64,000 nucleotides of DNA from Roseibium algicola. GTDB lineage: Bacteria; Pseudomonadota; Alphaproteobacteria; Rhizobiales; Stappiaceae. Below the pieces are notes generated by a model. That model saw nothing but the letters and a program-made list of their open reading frames with translations, did no database searches and was not told where the DNA came from. Of this stretch, positions 8,698-18,606 are shown in pieces. Every line of letters starts with the position of its first letter. The first letter of the stretch is position 1. Both the position numbers and the translations under genes were made by a program. Location of the stretch: assembly GCF_001999245.1 (NCBI RefSeq), contig NZ_CP019630.1, positions 4,989,001 through 5,053,000 on the forward strand, written 5' to 3'.

Positions 8698-9966
8698 ATG
8701 ACAGCAAAAACCAGGCAAACGCAATCCTTCGACGTGATGGTGCTCGGCGCCGGTATCGTCGGTGTGTCAACGGCACTGCATCTGCAGCGGCTGGGCCTGT
8801 CCGTTGCGCTGATCGACCGCAAGCACCCGGGCGAGGAAGCTTCCTTCGGCAATGCCGGGATTGTCCAGCGCAACGGCTTCGTGCCGCATGCGGTGCCGAC
8901 GCATCCGCTCACGCTTCTGGGGATCCTTTTCGGCCGCTCCAGTGCCGTTTCGCTGGATATGGCCACCGTACTGCGGATGTTACCGTGGCTGCGCCATTTC
9001 CATGCAGCAGGCAATGCCCGCGGGGTTGAAGCCTATTCGCGGGCGATTGCTCCGTTGCGAGCCTTCGCCGTCGAGGAGCATCTGGACCTGGCGCATGCGA
9101 CCAATGCCAACCGCTTTTACCGCCAGGGCGGCTGGCTGCATCTTTACCGCTCGGAGACTGCCTTCCAGGCAAGCGAGACTGAACGCCAATACGCGCGGGT
9201 GTTTGGCGTTTCCTATCGGGAAATGTCGGCTGGCGAGATCGGAACTCTGGAGCCTGGCCTGACGGCGCAGGGGCTGAGAGGCGTTCATTGGCCGGAAAGT
9301 TGTTCGGTGTCCAATCCCGGTGCCGTGGTCGATGCCTTCTGGCGAGGATTCGTGCATGACGGGGGCGGCTATTTCCGCGCCGATGCGATGAAGCTGAAGC
9401 AGGAGCGTGGCGGTTGGCAAATCGAGGGGGAACGTGGCACATTGTTTTCCCGCCAGGCAGTGGTTGCCCTCGGCGCCTGGTCCGCGGATCTGCTGGCACG
9501 TCTTGGAGAAACCTATCCGCTTGCGGTCAAGCGTGGCTACCACATGCATTATCGTCCGTTGTCCGGGGCGTCCCTGTCACGACCGGTTGTGGATGTCGAA
9601 AACGGCTTCGCCCTGACTCCGACGGATAATGGCATTCGCCTGACCACTGGCGTCGAACTGGCCGAGCGCGATGCCCCGCCCAATCCGGCGATCGTCAAGC
9701 TGGCGAAACGACGGGCCGAGGAAATTTTTCCGCTAGGACGGGCGTTACAGGAACAGCCGTGGATGGGAAGCAGGCCATGTCTGCCGGATTCGCTGCCCGT
9801 GGTTGGTCCGTCTGCAAAGATCCCGGGCCTGTGGCTCAACTTCGGCCATGCCCATGACGGTTTCACGCTCGGGCCGGTGACGGGACGGCTGCTGGCCAGC
9901 ATGATTGCGGGCAAGCAGCCTTTCCTGGACCCGGCGGGGCTGTCTGCGTTGCGGTTCGCCACCTGA
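8698..9966 (+). CDS. FAD-dependent D-amino acid dehydrogenase-like oxidoreductase (DAO/DadA family)
   Basis: A 422-aa flavoprotein. The dinucleotide-binding G17-x-G19-x-x-G22 lies in VMVLGAGIVGVSTALHLQ, and the FAD-contacting HPGEEASFGNAG segment follows. The C-terminal part has the DadA-like GSRPCLPDSLPVVGPS and LNFGHAHDGFTLGPVTGRLL motifs. It should oxidise a D-amino acid or similar secondary amine to the imine/keto acid, passing electrons to the membrane. It is convergent with the Lrp-type regulator, with 33 bp between stops. Confidence 0.87.
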   Translation: MTAKTRQTQSFDVMVLGAGIVGVSTALHLQRLGLSVALIDRKHPGEEASFGNAGIVQRNGFVPHAVPTHPLTLLGILFGRSSAVSLDMATVLRMLPWLRHFHAAGNARGVEAYSRAIAPLRAFAVEEHLDLAHATNANRFYRQGGWLHLYRSETAFQASETERQYARVFGVSYREMSAGEIGTLEPGLTAQGLRGVHWPESCSVSNPGAVVDAFWRGFVHDGGGYFRADAMKLKQERGGWQIEGERGTLFSRQAVVALGAWSADLLARLGETYPLAVKRGYHMHYRPLSGASLSRPVVDVENGFALTPTDNGIRLTTGVELAERDAPPNPAIVKLAKRRAEEIFPLGRALQEQPWMGSRPCLPDSLPVVGPSAKIPGLWLNFGHAHDGFTLGPVTGRLLASMIAGKQPFLDPAGLSALRFAT

Positions 9967-9999
9967 GCGTCTAACCTGACGGTCGTTCAAGGTCGGATG

Positions 10000-10479
10000 T
10001 CAGCTCTCGCGCAAGGGCAGGGCGACGGTGTCCTTCACCGTATTGACGACGATGCGAGACTGCACATCGGACACGAGCGTATTGTCCAGCAGCTTCAAAC
10101 GCAGAAAATTGTCGTAGGTTTTGATATCATCCGTCACAACCTTGATAAGATAGTCGACGGCACCGGTGATGCGCTCGCACGTCACGACCTCGGGCCAATG
10201 GTGGACCAGCTTGTCGAAGGTTTCCATGTTCTCGCGGCTGGGAACCGCAAGCTTGACGAACGAGTAGGCCACGAAGCCAAGACCCACGGATTCGCGGTCG
10301 ATGATGGCAGTGATCTGGCGGATGATTCCCTGTTCCTTGAGGCGCTTGATCCGGCGCCAGCAAGGCGTCTGGCTCATGCCCGCTTCCTTTGCCACTTCGG
10401 CAATGGAGAGCGACGCATCCCGTTGCAGTACACGCAGAACACGTATGTCCGACGGGTCGAGAAGATATTTATCTGTCAT
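10000..10479 (-). CDS. Lrp/AsnC family transcriptional regulator
   Basis: A 159-aa feast/famine regulator with an N-terminal winged helix-turn-helix (residues ~10-60; LSIAEVAKEAGMSQTPCWRRIKRL) and a C-terminal RAM ligand-binding domain carrying VTCERITGAVDYLIKVV. It is divergent from the indolepyruvate ferredoxin oxidoreductase gene. In alphaproteobacteria this pairing commonly means the regulator senses amino acids and controls that gene; here that is inferred from position. The 147-bp shared intergenic is AT-rich near the regulator (TTTTAGGAATTTTTATT), as Lrp-type sites usually are. Confidence 0.93.
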   Translation of the reverse strand: MTDKYLLDPSDIRVLRVLQRDASLSIAEVAKEAGMSQTPCWRRIKRLKEQGIIRQITAIIDRESVGLGFVAYSFVKLAVPSRENMETFDKLVHHWPEVVTCERITGAVDYLIKVVTDDIKTYDNFLRLKLLDNTLVSDVQSRIVVNTVKDTVALPLRES

Positions 10480-10626
10480 TGGATATTTTAGGAATTTTTA
10501 TTCTGCCTCTGGGTGATTGGCCGTGACGATAGCACAGAAATTGCCTGAGAAAAGGATGATATTACCTATTATGTGAGGTTGCCGCCGGGGGACATTGCCC
10601 CAGATGTCGGTTGAGGAGGAATTCGG

Positions 10627-13600
10627 ATGAACGTGCACATGCCAACCGTTACCCTGGAGGACAAATACGTCGCCACGGAAGGACGGGTCTATCTGACAGG
10701 CATACAGGCGCTTGTCCGGCTGGCGCTCGATCGGGCGCGCATGGACCAGTTGGCCGGCCTGAAAACGGGCGGCTTCATTTCCGGCTACCGGGGATCGCCG
10801 CTTGCCGGTTACGACACAGAGCTGATGCGGGCTCATCGCCACCTCAAGGGGTACGACGTCGTCTTCAAGCCAGGCGTCAACGAAGAGCTGGGCGCAACCG
10901 CAGTGTGGGGCAGCCAGAAGCTGCGCGGCGAGGGCGGTGTTGGACGGGCGACCTCTTACGACGGCGTCTTCGGCATCTGGTACGGCAAGGCGCCGGGCGT
11001 CGACCGTGCCGGCGATGTGCTGCGTCAGGCCAACGCTTCGGGCACCGACCGCAACGGCGGGGTACTTGCCTTGGCCGGTGATGACCACCTTGCTAAATCC
11101 TCCATCCTGCCGGCGCAGAGCGAGTTCTATTTCGAGCATGCGGAAATTCCGGTCCTGAACCCGGCCGATATCCAGGATGTTCTCGACTACGGCCTGCACG
11201 GCCTGGAAATGTCCCGCTTCACCAGCCTCTGGACGGCCCTGATCTGCGTTGCCGACACGATGGATGCATCGGCAACGATCAATATCTCTCCGAACAGGCT
11301 GCGCATTGTGCGTCCGCTGGAAGGCGATCCGCGCAAGGACTATCACCAGAACCGAGATCTTCTTCTGGGCAACCGTCTGGAGACAGAGCGTCTGGTGCGC
11401 GATCTTCGTATTCCTGCGGCTCAGGCCTATGTGCGGACAAACGGTCTGGACCGGGTCACCTTCGGAACGAGGACCAATCCCAAATACGGCATCGTTGCTT
11501 CCGGCAAGGCCTACCGGGATCTGCTGCAGGCGCTCGACCTGATGGGCATTACAGAGGACTTTGCCAAGGCGCTGGGCCTTGGGGTTTACAAGGTGGCAAT
11601 GAGCTGGCCTCTGGAGCCGCTCGGCCTGCGTGATTTCGCCCGTGGCACAGAACGTTTGCTGGTGGTGGAGCACAAGCGTGCGTTCATGGAATCCCAGATC
11701 AAGGACATCTCCTATCACTGGCCGGAAATGAGCCGGCCGGAAATCTGGGGCAAACGCCGTCCGGACGGGACACCGTTCCTGTCCGACGTTCTGGAACTGT
11801 CCGTTGCCGAGCTAATCGAAGGTCTCATGACCTGGCTGCCGGGCGATGTGGTTTCGGAAGAAATGCGCGCGGTTGCCAACCGGATGACCAAACAGGCCAT
11901 GTGGGCCCAGGGCCATGCGGAACGCGCTGCCCGTATTCCCTACTTCTGCTCAGGCTGCCCGCATTCCACGTCGACCAAGACACCGGAAGGCTCCCGTTCG
12001 CTGCCGGGCATCGGCTGCCACGCGATGACGGAAATGGCCGGCCGGACAACGGAAGGCCAGATTGCGATGGGCGGCGAGGGTGTCCTGTGGGTCGGGCAGC
12101 AGCCCTTCTCCGGCGACAGCCACGTTTTTGCCAACGTCGGCGACGGCACCTACTTCCATTCCGGCATCCTGGCGATCCGGCAGGCGCTCGCCTCCAACGT
12201 GCCGATCACCTACAAGATCCTCTACAACGACGCGGTTGCCATGACCGGTGGCCAGAAGGTGGACGGCCAGCTGACCGTTCCGCAGATCACCCGTCAGCTG
12301 GAAGCCGAAGGCGTCGAGCGGATCGCGGTGGTTTCGGAGAACCCGGACAGCTACGGCTCCTGGACACCGCTTGCCCCGGGAACCAAGATTCACCACCGCG
12401 ACGAACTGATGGACGTTCAGGAAGAGTTCCAGACCTTCAAGGGCGTGTCGGTGATCGTTTACGACCAGACCTGCGCCGCGGAAAAGCGCCGCCGGCGCAA
12501 GCGCGGGCAGTTTCCCGATCCGGACATGCGCCTCTTTATCAATGACCGGGTGTGTGAAGGCTGCGGAGACTGTTCCGTGCAGTCCAACTGCCTGTCGGTG
12601 GAGCCACTGGCAACGCCATTCGGTGAAAAGCGCGTCATCAACCAGTCGAGCTGCAACAAGGACTTCTCCTGTATCAAGGGGTTCTGCCCGTCCTTTGTCG
12701 AGATCAACGGTGCTGCACTGAAGAAGCCGAAGAAGGCGGATGTCGATATCGACACCTTGGTGGAAACCCTGCCGCTGCCGACACTTGCTTCGCTTGACCG
12801 CACCTGGAACACGCTGGTGGCCGGTATCGGCGGTATGGGTGTGACCACGATCAGCGCAATCCTGGCTATGGCGGCCCATGTGGACGGCAAGCAGGCTTCC
12901 ACGCTGGATATGACCGGCCTTGCCCAGAAGGGTGGCCCGGTAACGTCTCACGTGCGTTTTGCGGCGGGCAACAGGTCGATTGAAGGTCCGCGGGTTCCTG
13001 CGGCCAGCCTCGACCTTCTGATCGCGAGTGACATGGTGGTGGCCGCGAACGCGGATCAGCTCGCGCTCGCCCATCGTGGTCACACGATGACCGTTGCCAA
13101 CACCAAGGTGGCCCCGACTGCGGAATTCGTGCTGAAGCAGACGCTTTCCTTCGATGAAAAGCAGATGGACAGCGCCCTGCGCAAAGCCTCCGGCACATAT
13201 CTGCCTGTCAATGCTGCAGACATTGCCGAGAAGCTTCTGGGTGATGCCATCTATGCCAACATGCTGTTGGTCGGCATGGCTTTCCAGAGTGGCGCGTTGC
13301 CGATCTCGGATTATGCCATTGAAACCGCGCTGGAGCTCAACGGCGCGTCGGTGAAGAACAACATCAAGGCGTTCCGTGCAGGCCGCGTGCTGGCTGCAGA
13401 TCCGGAAAAACTGCTCAAGGCCCTGCCGTCGGAAGCAAAACAGCGTGTCTTTACCGTCGATGAGAAGATTGCCTTCAACGCCCAGGAGCTGACTGCCTAT
13501 CAGGATGCGGCCTACGCACAGCGTTATCTGGATCTGGTCGGCAAGGTCAAAGAGGCTGACGAAGCGCATGGTCCGGGCACGTTCCGCCTGACGCAGACTG

Positions 13601-14148
13601 TGTCCGACATGCTCTTCAAGTTGATGGCCTACAAGGACGAATATGAAGTCGCGCGGCTTTATAGCGATCCTGCCTTCAAGGAGAAGATCGCGCAGCGCTT
13701 TGAAGACCCGAAGAAGCTGAAGGTTCATCTGGCACCGCCATTCCTCGCGCATCGCAAGGATCCGAAGACCGGCCGTCCGCAGAAGATTGCCTTCGGACAC
13801 TGGATCTTCTCCGTGTTCAGCTTCCTGGCGAAGCTCAAGGGCATGCGCGGCAAATGGTACGATCCGTTCGGCCGTACGGCGGAACGCAAGACAGAGCGCG
13901 CGCTCATCAGCCAGTATGAGGGCGATATTGCCGAGATCCTGAAGCGGCTGCCGGAAGGACACTACGGCCTGTTGGTCGAGCTCGCCCGGGTTCCGGATCT
14001 TATCCGCGGGTTTGGTCCGATCAAGGATGACAACATCGAAAAGGCGACTGAAAAGCGCCGTGTGCTTCTGGAGCAGCTCGACAGAAGCAATGACGGCGGC
14101 TCGGACAACAAGACCGGCACCAAGGAGTTTCTGGCGGCAGCCGAATAA
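10627..14148 (+). CDS. Indolepyruvate ferredoxin oxidoreductase, fused alpha/beta form
   Basis: A 1173-aa fused 2-oxoacid:ferredoxin oxidoreductase. It decarboxylates aryl pyruvates from aromatic amino acid breakdown to aryl-acetyl-CoA, with ferredoxin as acceptor. An N-terminal pyrimidine-binding part (FISGYRGSPLAGYD) is followed by the TPP-binding domain around residues 470-560 (GDGTYFHSGILAIRQA). Next come iron-sulfur cysteines (C643, C646 and C649 in CEGCGDC, then NKDFSCIKGFCPSF). The C-terminal gamma-type domain begins at about residue 735 (GIGGMGVTTISA). ATG with GAGGAGGA upstream. A strong terminator follows the stop. Confidence 0.95.
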   Translation: MNVHMPTVTLEDKYVATEGRVYLTGIQALVRLALDRARMDQLAGLKTGGFISGYRGSPLAGYDTELMRAHRHLKGYDVVFKPGVNEELGATAVWGSQKLRGEGGVGRATSYDGVFGIWYGKAPGVDRAGDVLRQANASGTDRNGGVLALAGDDHLAKSSILPAQSEFYFEHAEIPVLNPADIQDVLDYGLHGLEMSRFTSLWTALICVADTMDASATINISPNRLRIVRPLEGDPRKDYHQNRDLLLGNRLETERLVRDLRIPAAQAYVRTNGLDRVTFGTRTNPKYGIVASGKAYRDLLQALDLMGITEDFAKALGLGVYKVAMSWPLEPLGLRDFARGTERLLVVEHKRAFMESQIKDISYHWPEMSRPEIWGKRRPDGTPFLSDVLELSVAELIEGLMTWLPGDVVSEEMRAVANRMTKQAMWAQGHAERAARIPYFCSGCPHSTSTKTPEGSRSLPGIGCHAMTEMAGRTTEGQIAMGGEGVLWVGQQPFSGDSHVFANVGDGTYFHSGILAIRQALASNVPITYKILYNDAVAMTGGQKVDGQLTVPQITRQLEAEGVERIAVVSENPDSYGSWTPLAPGTKIHHRDELMDVQEEFQTFKGVSVIVYDQTCAAEKRRRRKRGQFPDPDMRLFINDRVCEGCGDCSVQSNCLSVEPLATPFGEKRVINQSSCNKDFSCIKGFCPSFVEINGAALKKPKKADVDIDTLVETLPLPTLASLDRTWNTLVAGIGGMGVTTISAILAMAAHVDGKQASTLDMTGLAQKGGPVTSHVRFAAGNRSIEGPRVPAASLDLLIASDMVVAANADQLALAHRGHTMTVANTKVAPTAEFVLKQTLSFDEKQMDSALRKASGTYLPVNAADIAEKLLGDAIYANMLLVGMAFQSGALPISDYAIETALELNGASVKNNIKAFRAGRVLAADPEKLLKALPSEAKQRVFTVDEKIAFNAQELTAYQDAAYAQRYLDLVGKVKEADEAHGPGTFRLTQTVSDMLFKLMAYKDEYEVARLYSDPAFKEKIAQRFEDPKKLKVHLAPPFLAHRKDPKTGRPQKIAFGHWIFSVFSFLAKLKGMRGKWYDPFGRTAERKTERALISQYEGDIAEILKRLPEGHYGLLVELARVPDLIRGFGPIKDDNIEKATEKRRVLLEQLDRSNDGGSDNKTGTKEFLAAAE

Positions 14149-14167
14149 AGGCTGAGCAGGAACAGCA

Positions 14168-14199
14168 AAAAACCGGCGCCGCAGGGTGCCGGTTTTTTT
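14168..14199 (+). terminator. Rho-independent terminator after indolepyruvate oxidoreductase
   Basis: The stem AACCGGCGCC / GGTGCCGGTT with a GCAG loop is followed by a run of seven T. It lies 19 bases past the stop codon. Confidence 0.9.
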
Positions 14200-14261
14200 A
14201 TGTCCTTTGTTCCGGGTGAGGGCGCTGCAATCCTGAAACAGAAGGCAAGTCCATGGACGAG

Positions 14262-14492
14262 CTAGCGCCAGGGGCCGCTAATGATCGGCCGTCGCCGGTT
14301 TTCTTCGCGGGCTCTCAAATCGTTGTCGCTGAGGACATCGAAAAGAAGATCATCCGGAATGGATTGATGGCTGGATCGGCGGAAAAGGGCCTTGCCAAGT
14401 TTCCGTCGCAGGAGGGCCGCCAGTTGATAGAGACCGCGGGTGCGGGAGGGCGGTATGGCGGCGACACGGGGAAAACGGACGACGGAGGACAT
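14262..14492 (-). CDS. Small basic protein, possibly DUF1127-like
   Basis: A 76-aa open frame starting ATG, with GGAG 6 bases upstream and an AT-rich promoter-like region behind it. The central part (LRRKLGKALFRR, then IPDDLLFDVLSDNDLRARE) has the arginine-rich helix followed by a D-D-x-L-L-x-D pattern seen in DUF1127 proteins. The match is loose and made from memory. An overlapping plus-strand frame (14253-14507) has a weaker ribosome site and no recognisable pattern, so I prefer this one. It could still be non-coding. Confidence 0.42.
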   Translation of the reverse strand: MSSVVRFPRVAAIPPSRTRGLYQLAALLRRKLGKALFRRSSHQSIPDDLLFDVLSDNDLRAREENRRRPIISGPWR

Positions 14493-14504
14493 GGTTGGCT
14501 CCAA

Positions 14505-14940
14505 TAAAGAAATATTTTGCTTTCTTTATCTAGATTGCGCTTGGTGAAGGGTCAATAAGAAAAGAAAAATATTTCTTTATCTCATGCGCCGCCGATGGGT
14601 ACGCCCCTGTCGAGGGACCTTGCGGCGCAGCGAATGTATTTAAACCAGTCGCAATTTCTGACCTTCGGAGGCTATTGAAACGGCCCTTGAAAATCTTTTT
14701 TCGGAAAAAATATTCGGATTTCAACGGGATAAAAAAGTGACTTCGAGCGGGGGGGAGCGGTCAAAATTGTTACATTTCAATGACATGTAGTGAATACATG
14801 CGATATAGTTAGAATTGTTCTCAAGTTTTAAAAAAAGACAATTACATTCTGGAAAAGCGCGTTTCGACCTTCTTTAAAACTCATCGTCATTTTCTGTACC
14901 AACGCCAAACCGGCACACTTGTGAAAATTGGTAATGGAAC
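14505..14940. other. AT-rich 430-bp intergenic region with inverted repeat
   Basis: This stretch is markedly richer in A/T than its surroundings, with poly-A and poly-T tracts (e.g. 14825-14840). It contains an inverted repeat AAAGAAATATTT (14506-14517) / AAATATTTCTTT (14568-14579) just upstream of the small minus-strand gene. No tRNA or convincing ORF is seen. It probably holds the promoters of that gene and of the DUF2336 gene, and could bind an AT-preferring nucleoid protein. Confidence 0.6.
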
Positions 14941-16026
14941 ATGACTGAAGCGTTGAAAACAGAACTGGTGAACTTCTCGGAGCTGACCGGTGAAGCTGGC
15001 AGCGCCCGGAGGGCCGAACTGGCCCGGCATGTCGCAACCCTGTTTGCCCTGACCTCCGATCGGTGCTCCGACGAGCAGGTCGATATTTATGACTCCGTTC
15101 TCTTGCGGCTTGTCGACATGGTGGAAGACGAAGTTCGCCGTTATGTCGCTGACCAGATGTCCAGCCTGAGACGCGGTCCGGAAGAAACCATCCGCCGTCT
15201 GGCCGATGACGAGATCGAGGTGGCCGAGCCGATCCTGCTGCGCTCCACCGTGCTGCGGGAGGCCGATCTGATCAAGATCGCCGAAAAGCGCGGCAATGCG
15301 CACCGGTTCGCCATCGCACAGCGTGAGGTTCTGTCTGAAGAGCTGACCGATGTGCTGGTGCGTCGCGGTGATCTGAAGGTCAAGCGCAAGGTGGCCAGCA
15401 ACGATGGTGCTTGCCTGTCGGATGCATCGATCATGGCCCTGATCAGCGATGCTGCCTCCGATGCGACGCTGCAGCTTTCCTTGAGCGAGCGTGCGGATCT
15501 TGCCGAAGCGCATATCGCCAGCCTGATCTCGGTTGCCAGCGAGGAAGTCCGGCGGAAGCTACATGCGGCCGGCCGTGGTCACGAAGCCGAGCGGGTAGAG
15601 GAAGCAGCCGATATCGCGGCACAGCGCATGTCCAACCAATATTGGCTTGGCCGCTACGACTTCGAAACAGCGCGCAGCCGGGTACTGCTGCTGGCCAAAC
15701 GCGGGATGGTCAATGAGGCGGCCCTGCGCCGGTTCGCCTCGGAAGACCGGTTCGCGGAAGCGGTTGCCACTTTTGCCTGGCTGGTGAGATGCGGTGTCGA
15801 GGAAGTCAGCCACTGGATGGTGCGCCCCGATCCGGAGCCGTTCGTCATCCTTGCCAAGGCTTCCGGCTTCTCCTCCATCACCGTTGGTTCCCTGCTGGCC
15901 ATCGGCCCCTGGCGTCACCGCCTGACACCGGATGTGCGTAGCGATGCCATGGCCATGTTCGAGCGCATGACGATCGCCGAAGCCAAGCGCAAGATGGCTC
16001 ATTGGAACAACACCGTTCTGCACTGA
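14941..16026 (+). CDS. DUF2336 domain protein
   Basis: A 361-aa, almost entirely helical soluble protein that I recognise as DUF2336, an alphaproteobacterial family of unknown function. Leucine- and glutamate-rich repeats resembling HEAT-like helices run through residues ~20-330 (e.g. YDSVLLRLVDMVEDEVRRYVA, EEVRRKLHAAG). There is no signal peptide and no membrane segment. The ATG has only a weak ribosome site (TGGAAC). It is a single-gene unit, preceded by a long AT-rich spacer and closed by a terminator. Confidence 0.82.
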   Translation: MTEALKTELVNFSELTGEAGSARRAELARHVATLFALTSDRCSDEQVDIYDSVLLRLVDMVEDEVRRYVADQMSSLRRGPEETIRRLADDEIEVAEPILLRSTVLREADLIKIAEKRGNAHRFAIAQREVLSEELTDVLVRRGDLKVKRKVASNDGACLSDASIMALISDAASDATLQLSLSERADLAEAHIASLISVASEEVRRKLHAAGRGHEAERVEEAADIAAQRMSNQYWLGRYDFETARSRVLLLAKRGMVNEAALRRFASEDRFAEAVATFAWLVRCGVEEVSHWMVRPDPEPFVILAKASGFSSITVGSLLAIGPWRHRLTPDVRSDAMAMFERMTIAEAKRKMAHWNNTVLH

Positions 16027-16060
16027 CACAATTAAGCAAGGCGCCTCCTGCCTGCATGTA

Positions 16061-16095
16061 AGGCCCGGTTCGAAAGGATCGGGCCTCTTCTTTTT
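16061..16095 (+). terminator. Rho-independent terminator after DUF2336 gene
   Basis: The stem AGGCCCG (16061-16067) / CGGGCCT (16080-16086) with a 12-nt loop is followed by CTTCTTTTT. Confidence 0.85.
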
Positions 16096-16188
16096 CAGCG
16101 CCTTGCGAAAAGCCGGCTTTCTTTCAAATGGCACAGATCCGTGCCAAGAAAGACGGGGATCCTTTTCGCGACTCGTCCTGGGGCTGAC

Positions 16189-18606
16189 ATGCGCTTTACA
16201 CATCCAACCTATCGCCGATCCTGTCTTGCCGATGGCGGCCGCAAGAGGCCAGGCAAGGCGTTTCTTCTTCTGTCAGGTCTGCTTGCACTCTTTCTGTGTC
16301 TGGGTGGTTTGCCCTCAGGGGCGAAGGCACAGGGAATACCCGGGCTGTTTTCCGGAAAGGGCTCTACCAAGACCGAGACCGGTGCCGTGGCTCCGGCCGC
16401 TGAAACAATGGCAGATGGAAATGCGCAGACGGAAACGGCTGGCTCTGCAGTGGCGTCGGCCAACGGCGCGGGTGAAGGCGCAAACCTTCTTCAGACCGTG
16501 GACGAGTTCACCGAAGATGCCGTCGAGGCCCGGGATGTTCTCAAATCCATCGTTCAGAAAATTCCCGAGATCCAGGATGTGATGGTGGAGACCCTGCGCG
16601 CCCAGGGGGGCGAACGGGGTCTCAACTGGATGTCGTCGACGCTGGTGGACATTCTGATAGCCGTTGTTCTCGGCCTTGTGGCCTCTTCCCTGGTGAACCG
16701 GTGGGGCCGGCGGCAATTCGCGTCCTGGTACCAGCCGGACGCGACGACACGGGCTGACAAGATTATCTATCTTTATGCCCGGGCGATCCTGATGTTCGTC
16801 GGTGTCGGGCTCTTCTTTGCCGTAGCGGCCGGGGTATTTCTTCTGGTCGGAACGGGCATTGAAGCATCCAACAAGACCGCACTTGTGGTTGTCGGCACCA
16901 TGGCGGTTTTTCTGGCGCTCCGTGTTGTCTGGCTGAATGTGCTGGCACCCGACGCGGAGAGCCACCGGTTGCTGGCGCTTTCCAATCAGGAAGCGACCGG
17001 GCTCTACAGGACGCTGCTTGTCGGCTCCGCCATTTCCCTTGCGGCGGTTGCCTTCTGCCTCTGGATGGAGCGACTGGGTCTGTCGCCTGACATTCACAAG
17101 CTGGCATTGATTGCAGCCTCCGCGCTGTCGATGGTCATCCTGTCCGGCATCGCGATTGTCTATCGCAGGGTGATTGCGCGGCTGATCCGGGGAAAGAAGG
17201 GGGCTGAAGCGCCGATCTGGCGAAGGGTTCTGGCCAGCGGCTGGCACTTTGTTGCCGTTGCCTATTTCTTCCTGGCCTGGGGGATTTCGGCAGTGCGTAT
17301 CCTGCTCGACTTGCCGGACGCGATCGGTCTGGTCGGTGCGCCGCTGGAAGTGCTGTTGATGGCTGCTGTTGCCTATGGGCTGCTGATCCTGCTCATCGAC
17401 CGGGTTCTGTTGCCGCGGCTGGACACGGCCGCCGCACAGGAGAAGATTGCCGAGGACATCAAACGTGCCGAAGCAGGCGAGGGCGGCGAAGAGGATTTTG
17501 CCAGCACTTTGGCCCAGGCGCGCGCGGAAGCTGCCGAGCGGGAAGCGCGACGCTCACCCTTCCGGGACCTGTTCGACCGGGGCGCCACTATTCTGGTCGT
17601 GTTCACCTCGCTGGACATGCTGGCTTCCAAATGGGGACTGCCGCTTGCCGGTAGCGGCTCGCTGATCGGTTCCTTCGTCGAGGTGCTTCTGGTCATGTTC
17701 CTTGGCTACATGGCCTACGAGGCCGTGAAAATCGTCATTGACCGGGAAATTGCCAAGGAAGCGCCTGCCGAGAAAGACGAAGAGGCGGAAGTCGGCGGAA
17801 CCGGTGAGAGCCGGATTTCCACCTTGCTGCCGATCTTTCGCAATTTCCTGCTCATCACGATCGTGGTGATCGCCACGATGGTGATCCTGTCGCAGCTGGG
17901 CGTAAATATCGCGCCATTGTTCGCCGGTGCCGGTGTCGTCGGTCTGGCAGTTGGATTCGGGGCTCAAACCCTCATCCGGGATATCTTCTCCGGAGCTTTC
18001 TATCTGATCGACGATGCGTTCCGGAAAGGGGAATACATCGATATCGGCAGCGCCAAGGGCGTTGTCGAAAAGATCTCGATCCGGTCGATGCAGCTGCGGC
18101 ACCACCGCGGTGCGCTTACGACGGTTCCCTTTGGCGAAATTCAGAAAGTGGAGAATTTCTCACGAGACTGGGCGGTGATGAAACTTGCGTTCCGCGTTAC
18201 CTACGACACCGACGTGGAAAAGATGCGCAAGATCATCAAGAACTTCGGCAAGGAGCTGCTGGAGGACGAGTATTTCGGGCCCATGTTCCTGGCGCCGCTG
18301 AAGTCTCAGGGAATCATGTCGATGGAAGACAGTGCCATGATCGCGCGCGTCAAGTTCACTACCAAGCCTGGCAAGCAGTTCGAGCTTCGCAAGGTCGTTT
18401 ATGCGGGGCTTCGCGACCTCTTCGAAAAGAACGGCATCAGGTTCGCACATCGCCAGGTGACCGTGCGTGTTGCCGGGTCTGACGGCGATGAGGAGGTCGT
18501 GACACCCGGCGCCAGGGAAGCTGCTGCGGCTGGTGCTGCCGCGGCTGGAATGCTGGGTGAGGGCATTGGTGACGAGACCGGCGGCAGCGCCGAGGACCAG
18601 CTCTAG
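16189..18606 (+). CDS. Large MscS-family mechanosensitive channel
   Basis: An 805-aa multi-domain MscS channel for osmotic downshock protection in the inner membrane. A signal-type hydrophobic N-terminus (FLLLSGLLALFLCLGGLPSGAKAQG) precedes a ~110-residue periplasmic segment. Around nine helices follow, then an Ala/Glu-rich charged loop at residues ~415-465. The MscS pore helix and beta-domain (GVVGLAVGFGAQTLIRDIFSG, then IGSAKGVVEKISIRSMQLR) occupy the last third. The ATG at 16189 has GGGG at 5-6 bases upstream; a GTG at 16141 lacks one. The C-terminus is Ala/Gly-rich and variable. Confidence 0.92.
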   Translation: MRFTHPTYRRSCLADGGRKRPGKAFLLLSGLLALFLCLGGLPSGAKAQGIPGLFSGKGSTKTETGAVAPAAETMADGNAQTETAGSAVASANGAGEGANLLQTVDEFTEDAVEARDVLKSIVQKIPEIQDVMVETLRAQGGERGLNWMSSTLVDILIAVVLGLVASSLVNRWGRRQFASWYQPDATTRADKIIYLYARAILMFVGVGLFFAVAAGVFLLVGTGIEASNKTALVVVGTMAVFLALRVVWLNVLAPDAESHRLLALSNQEATGLYRTLLVGSAISLAAVAFCLWMERLGLSPDIHKLALIAASALSMVILSGIAIVYRRVIARLIRGKKGAEAPIWRRVLASGWHFVAVAYFFLAWGISAVRILLDLPDAIGLVGAPLEVLLMAAVAYGLLILLIDRVLLPRLDTAAAQEKIAEDIKRAEAGEGGEEDFASTLAQARAEAAEREARRSPFRDLFDRGATILVVFTSLDMLASKWGLPLAGSGSLIGSFVEVLLVMFLGYMAYEAVKIVIDREIAKEAPAEKDEEAEVGGTGESRISTLLPIFRNFLLITIVVIATMVILSQLGVNIAPLFAGAGVVGLAVGFGAQTLIRDIFSGAFYLIDDAFRKGEYIDIGSAKGVVEKISIRSMQLRHHRGALTTVPFGEIQKVENFSRDWAVMKLAFRVTYDTDVEKMRKIIKNFGKELLEDEYFGPMFLAPLKSQGIMSMEDSAMIARVKFTTKPGKQFELRKVVYAGLRDLFEKNGIRFAHRQVTVRVAGSDGDEEVVTPGAREAAAAGAAAAGMLGEGIGDETGGSAEDQL

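Noticed and set aside
11950..13962. A 670-aa open frame antisense to the indolepyruvate oxidoreductase
   Set aside because: Same composition effect as over metH; no recognisable domains.
14253..14507. Plus-strand 84-aa frame overlapping the DUF1127-like gene
   Set aside because: Weak ribosome site and no recognisable pattern compared with the minus-strand frame.
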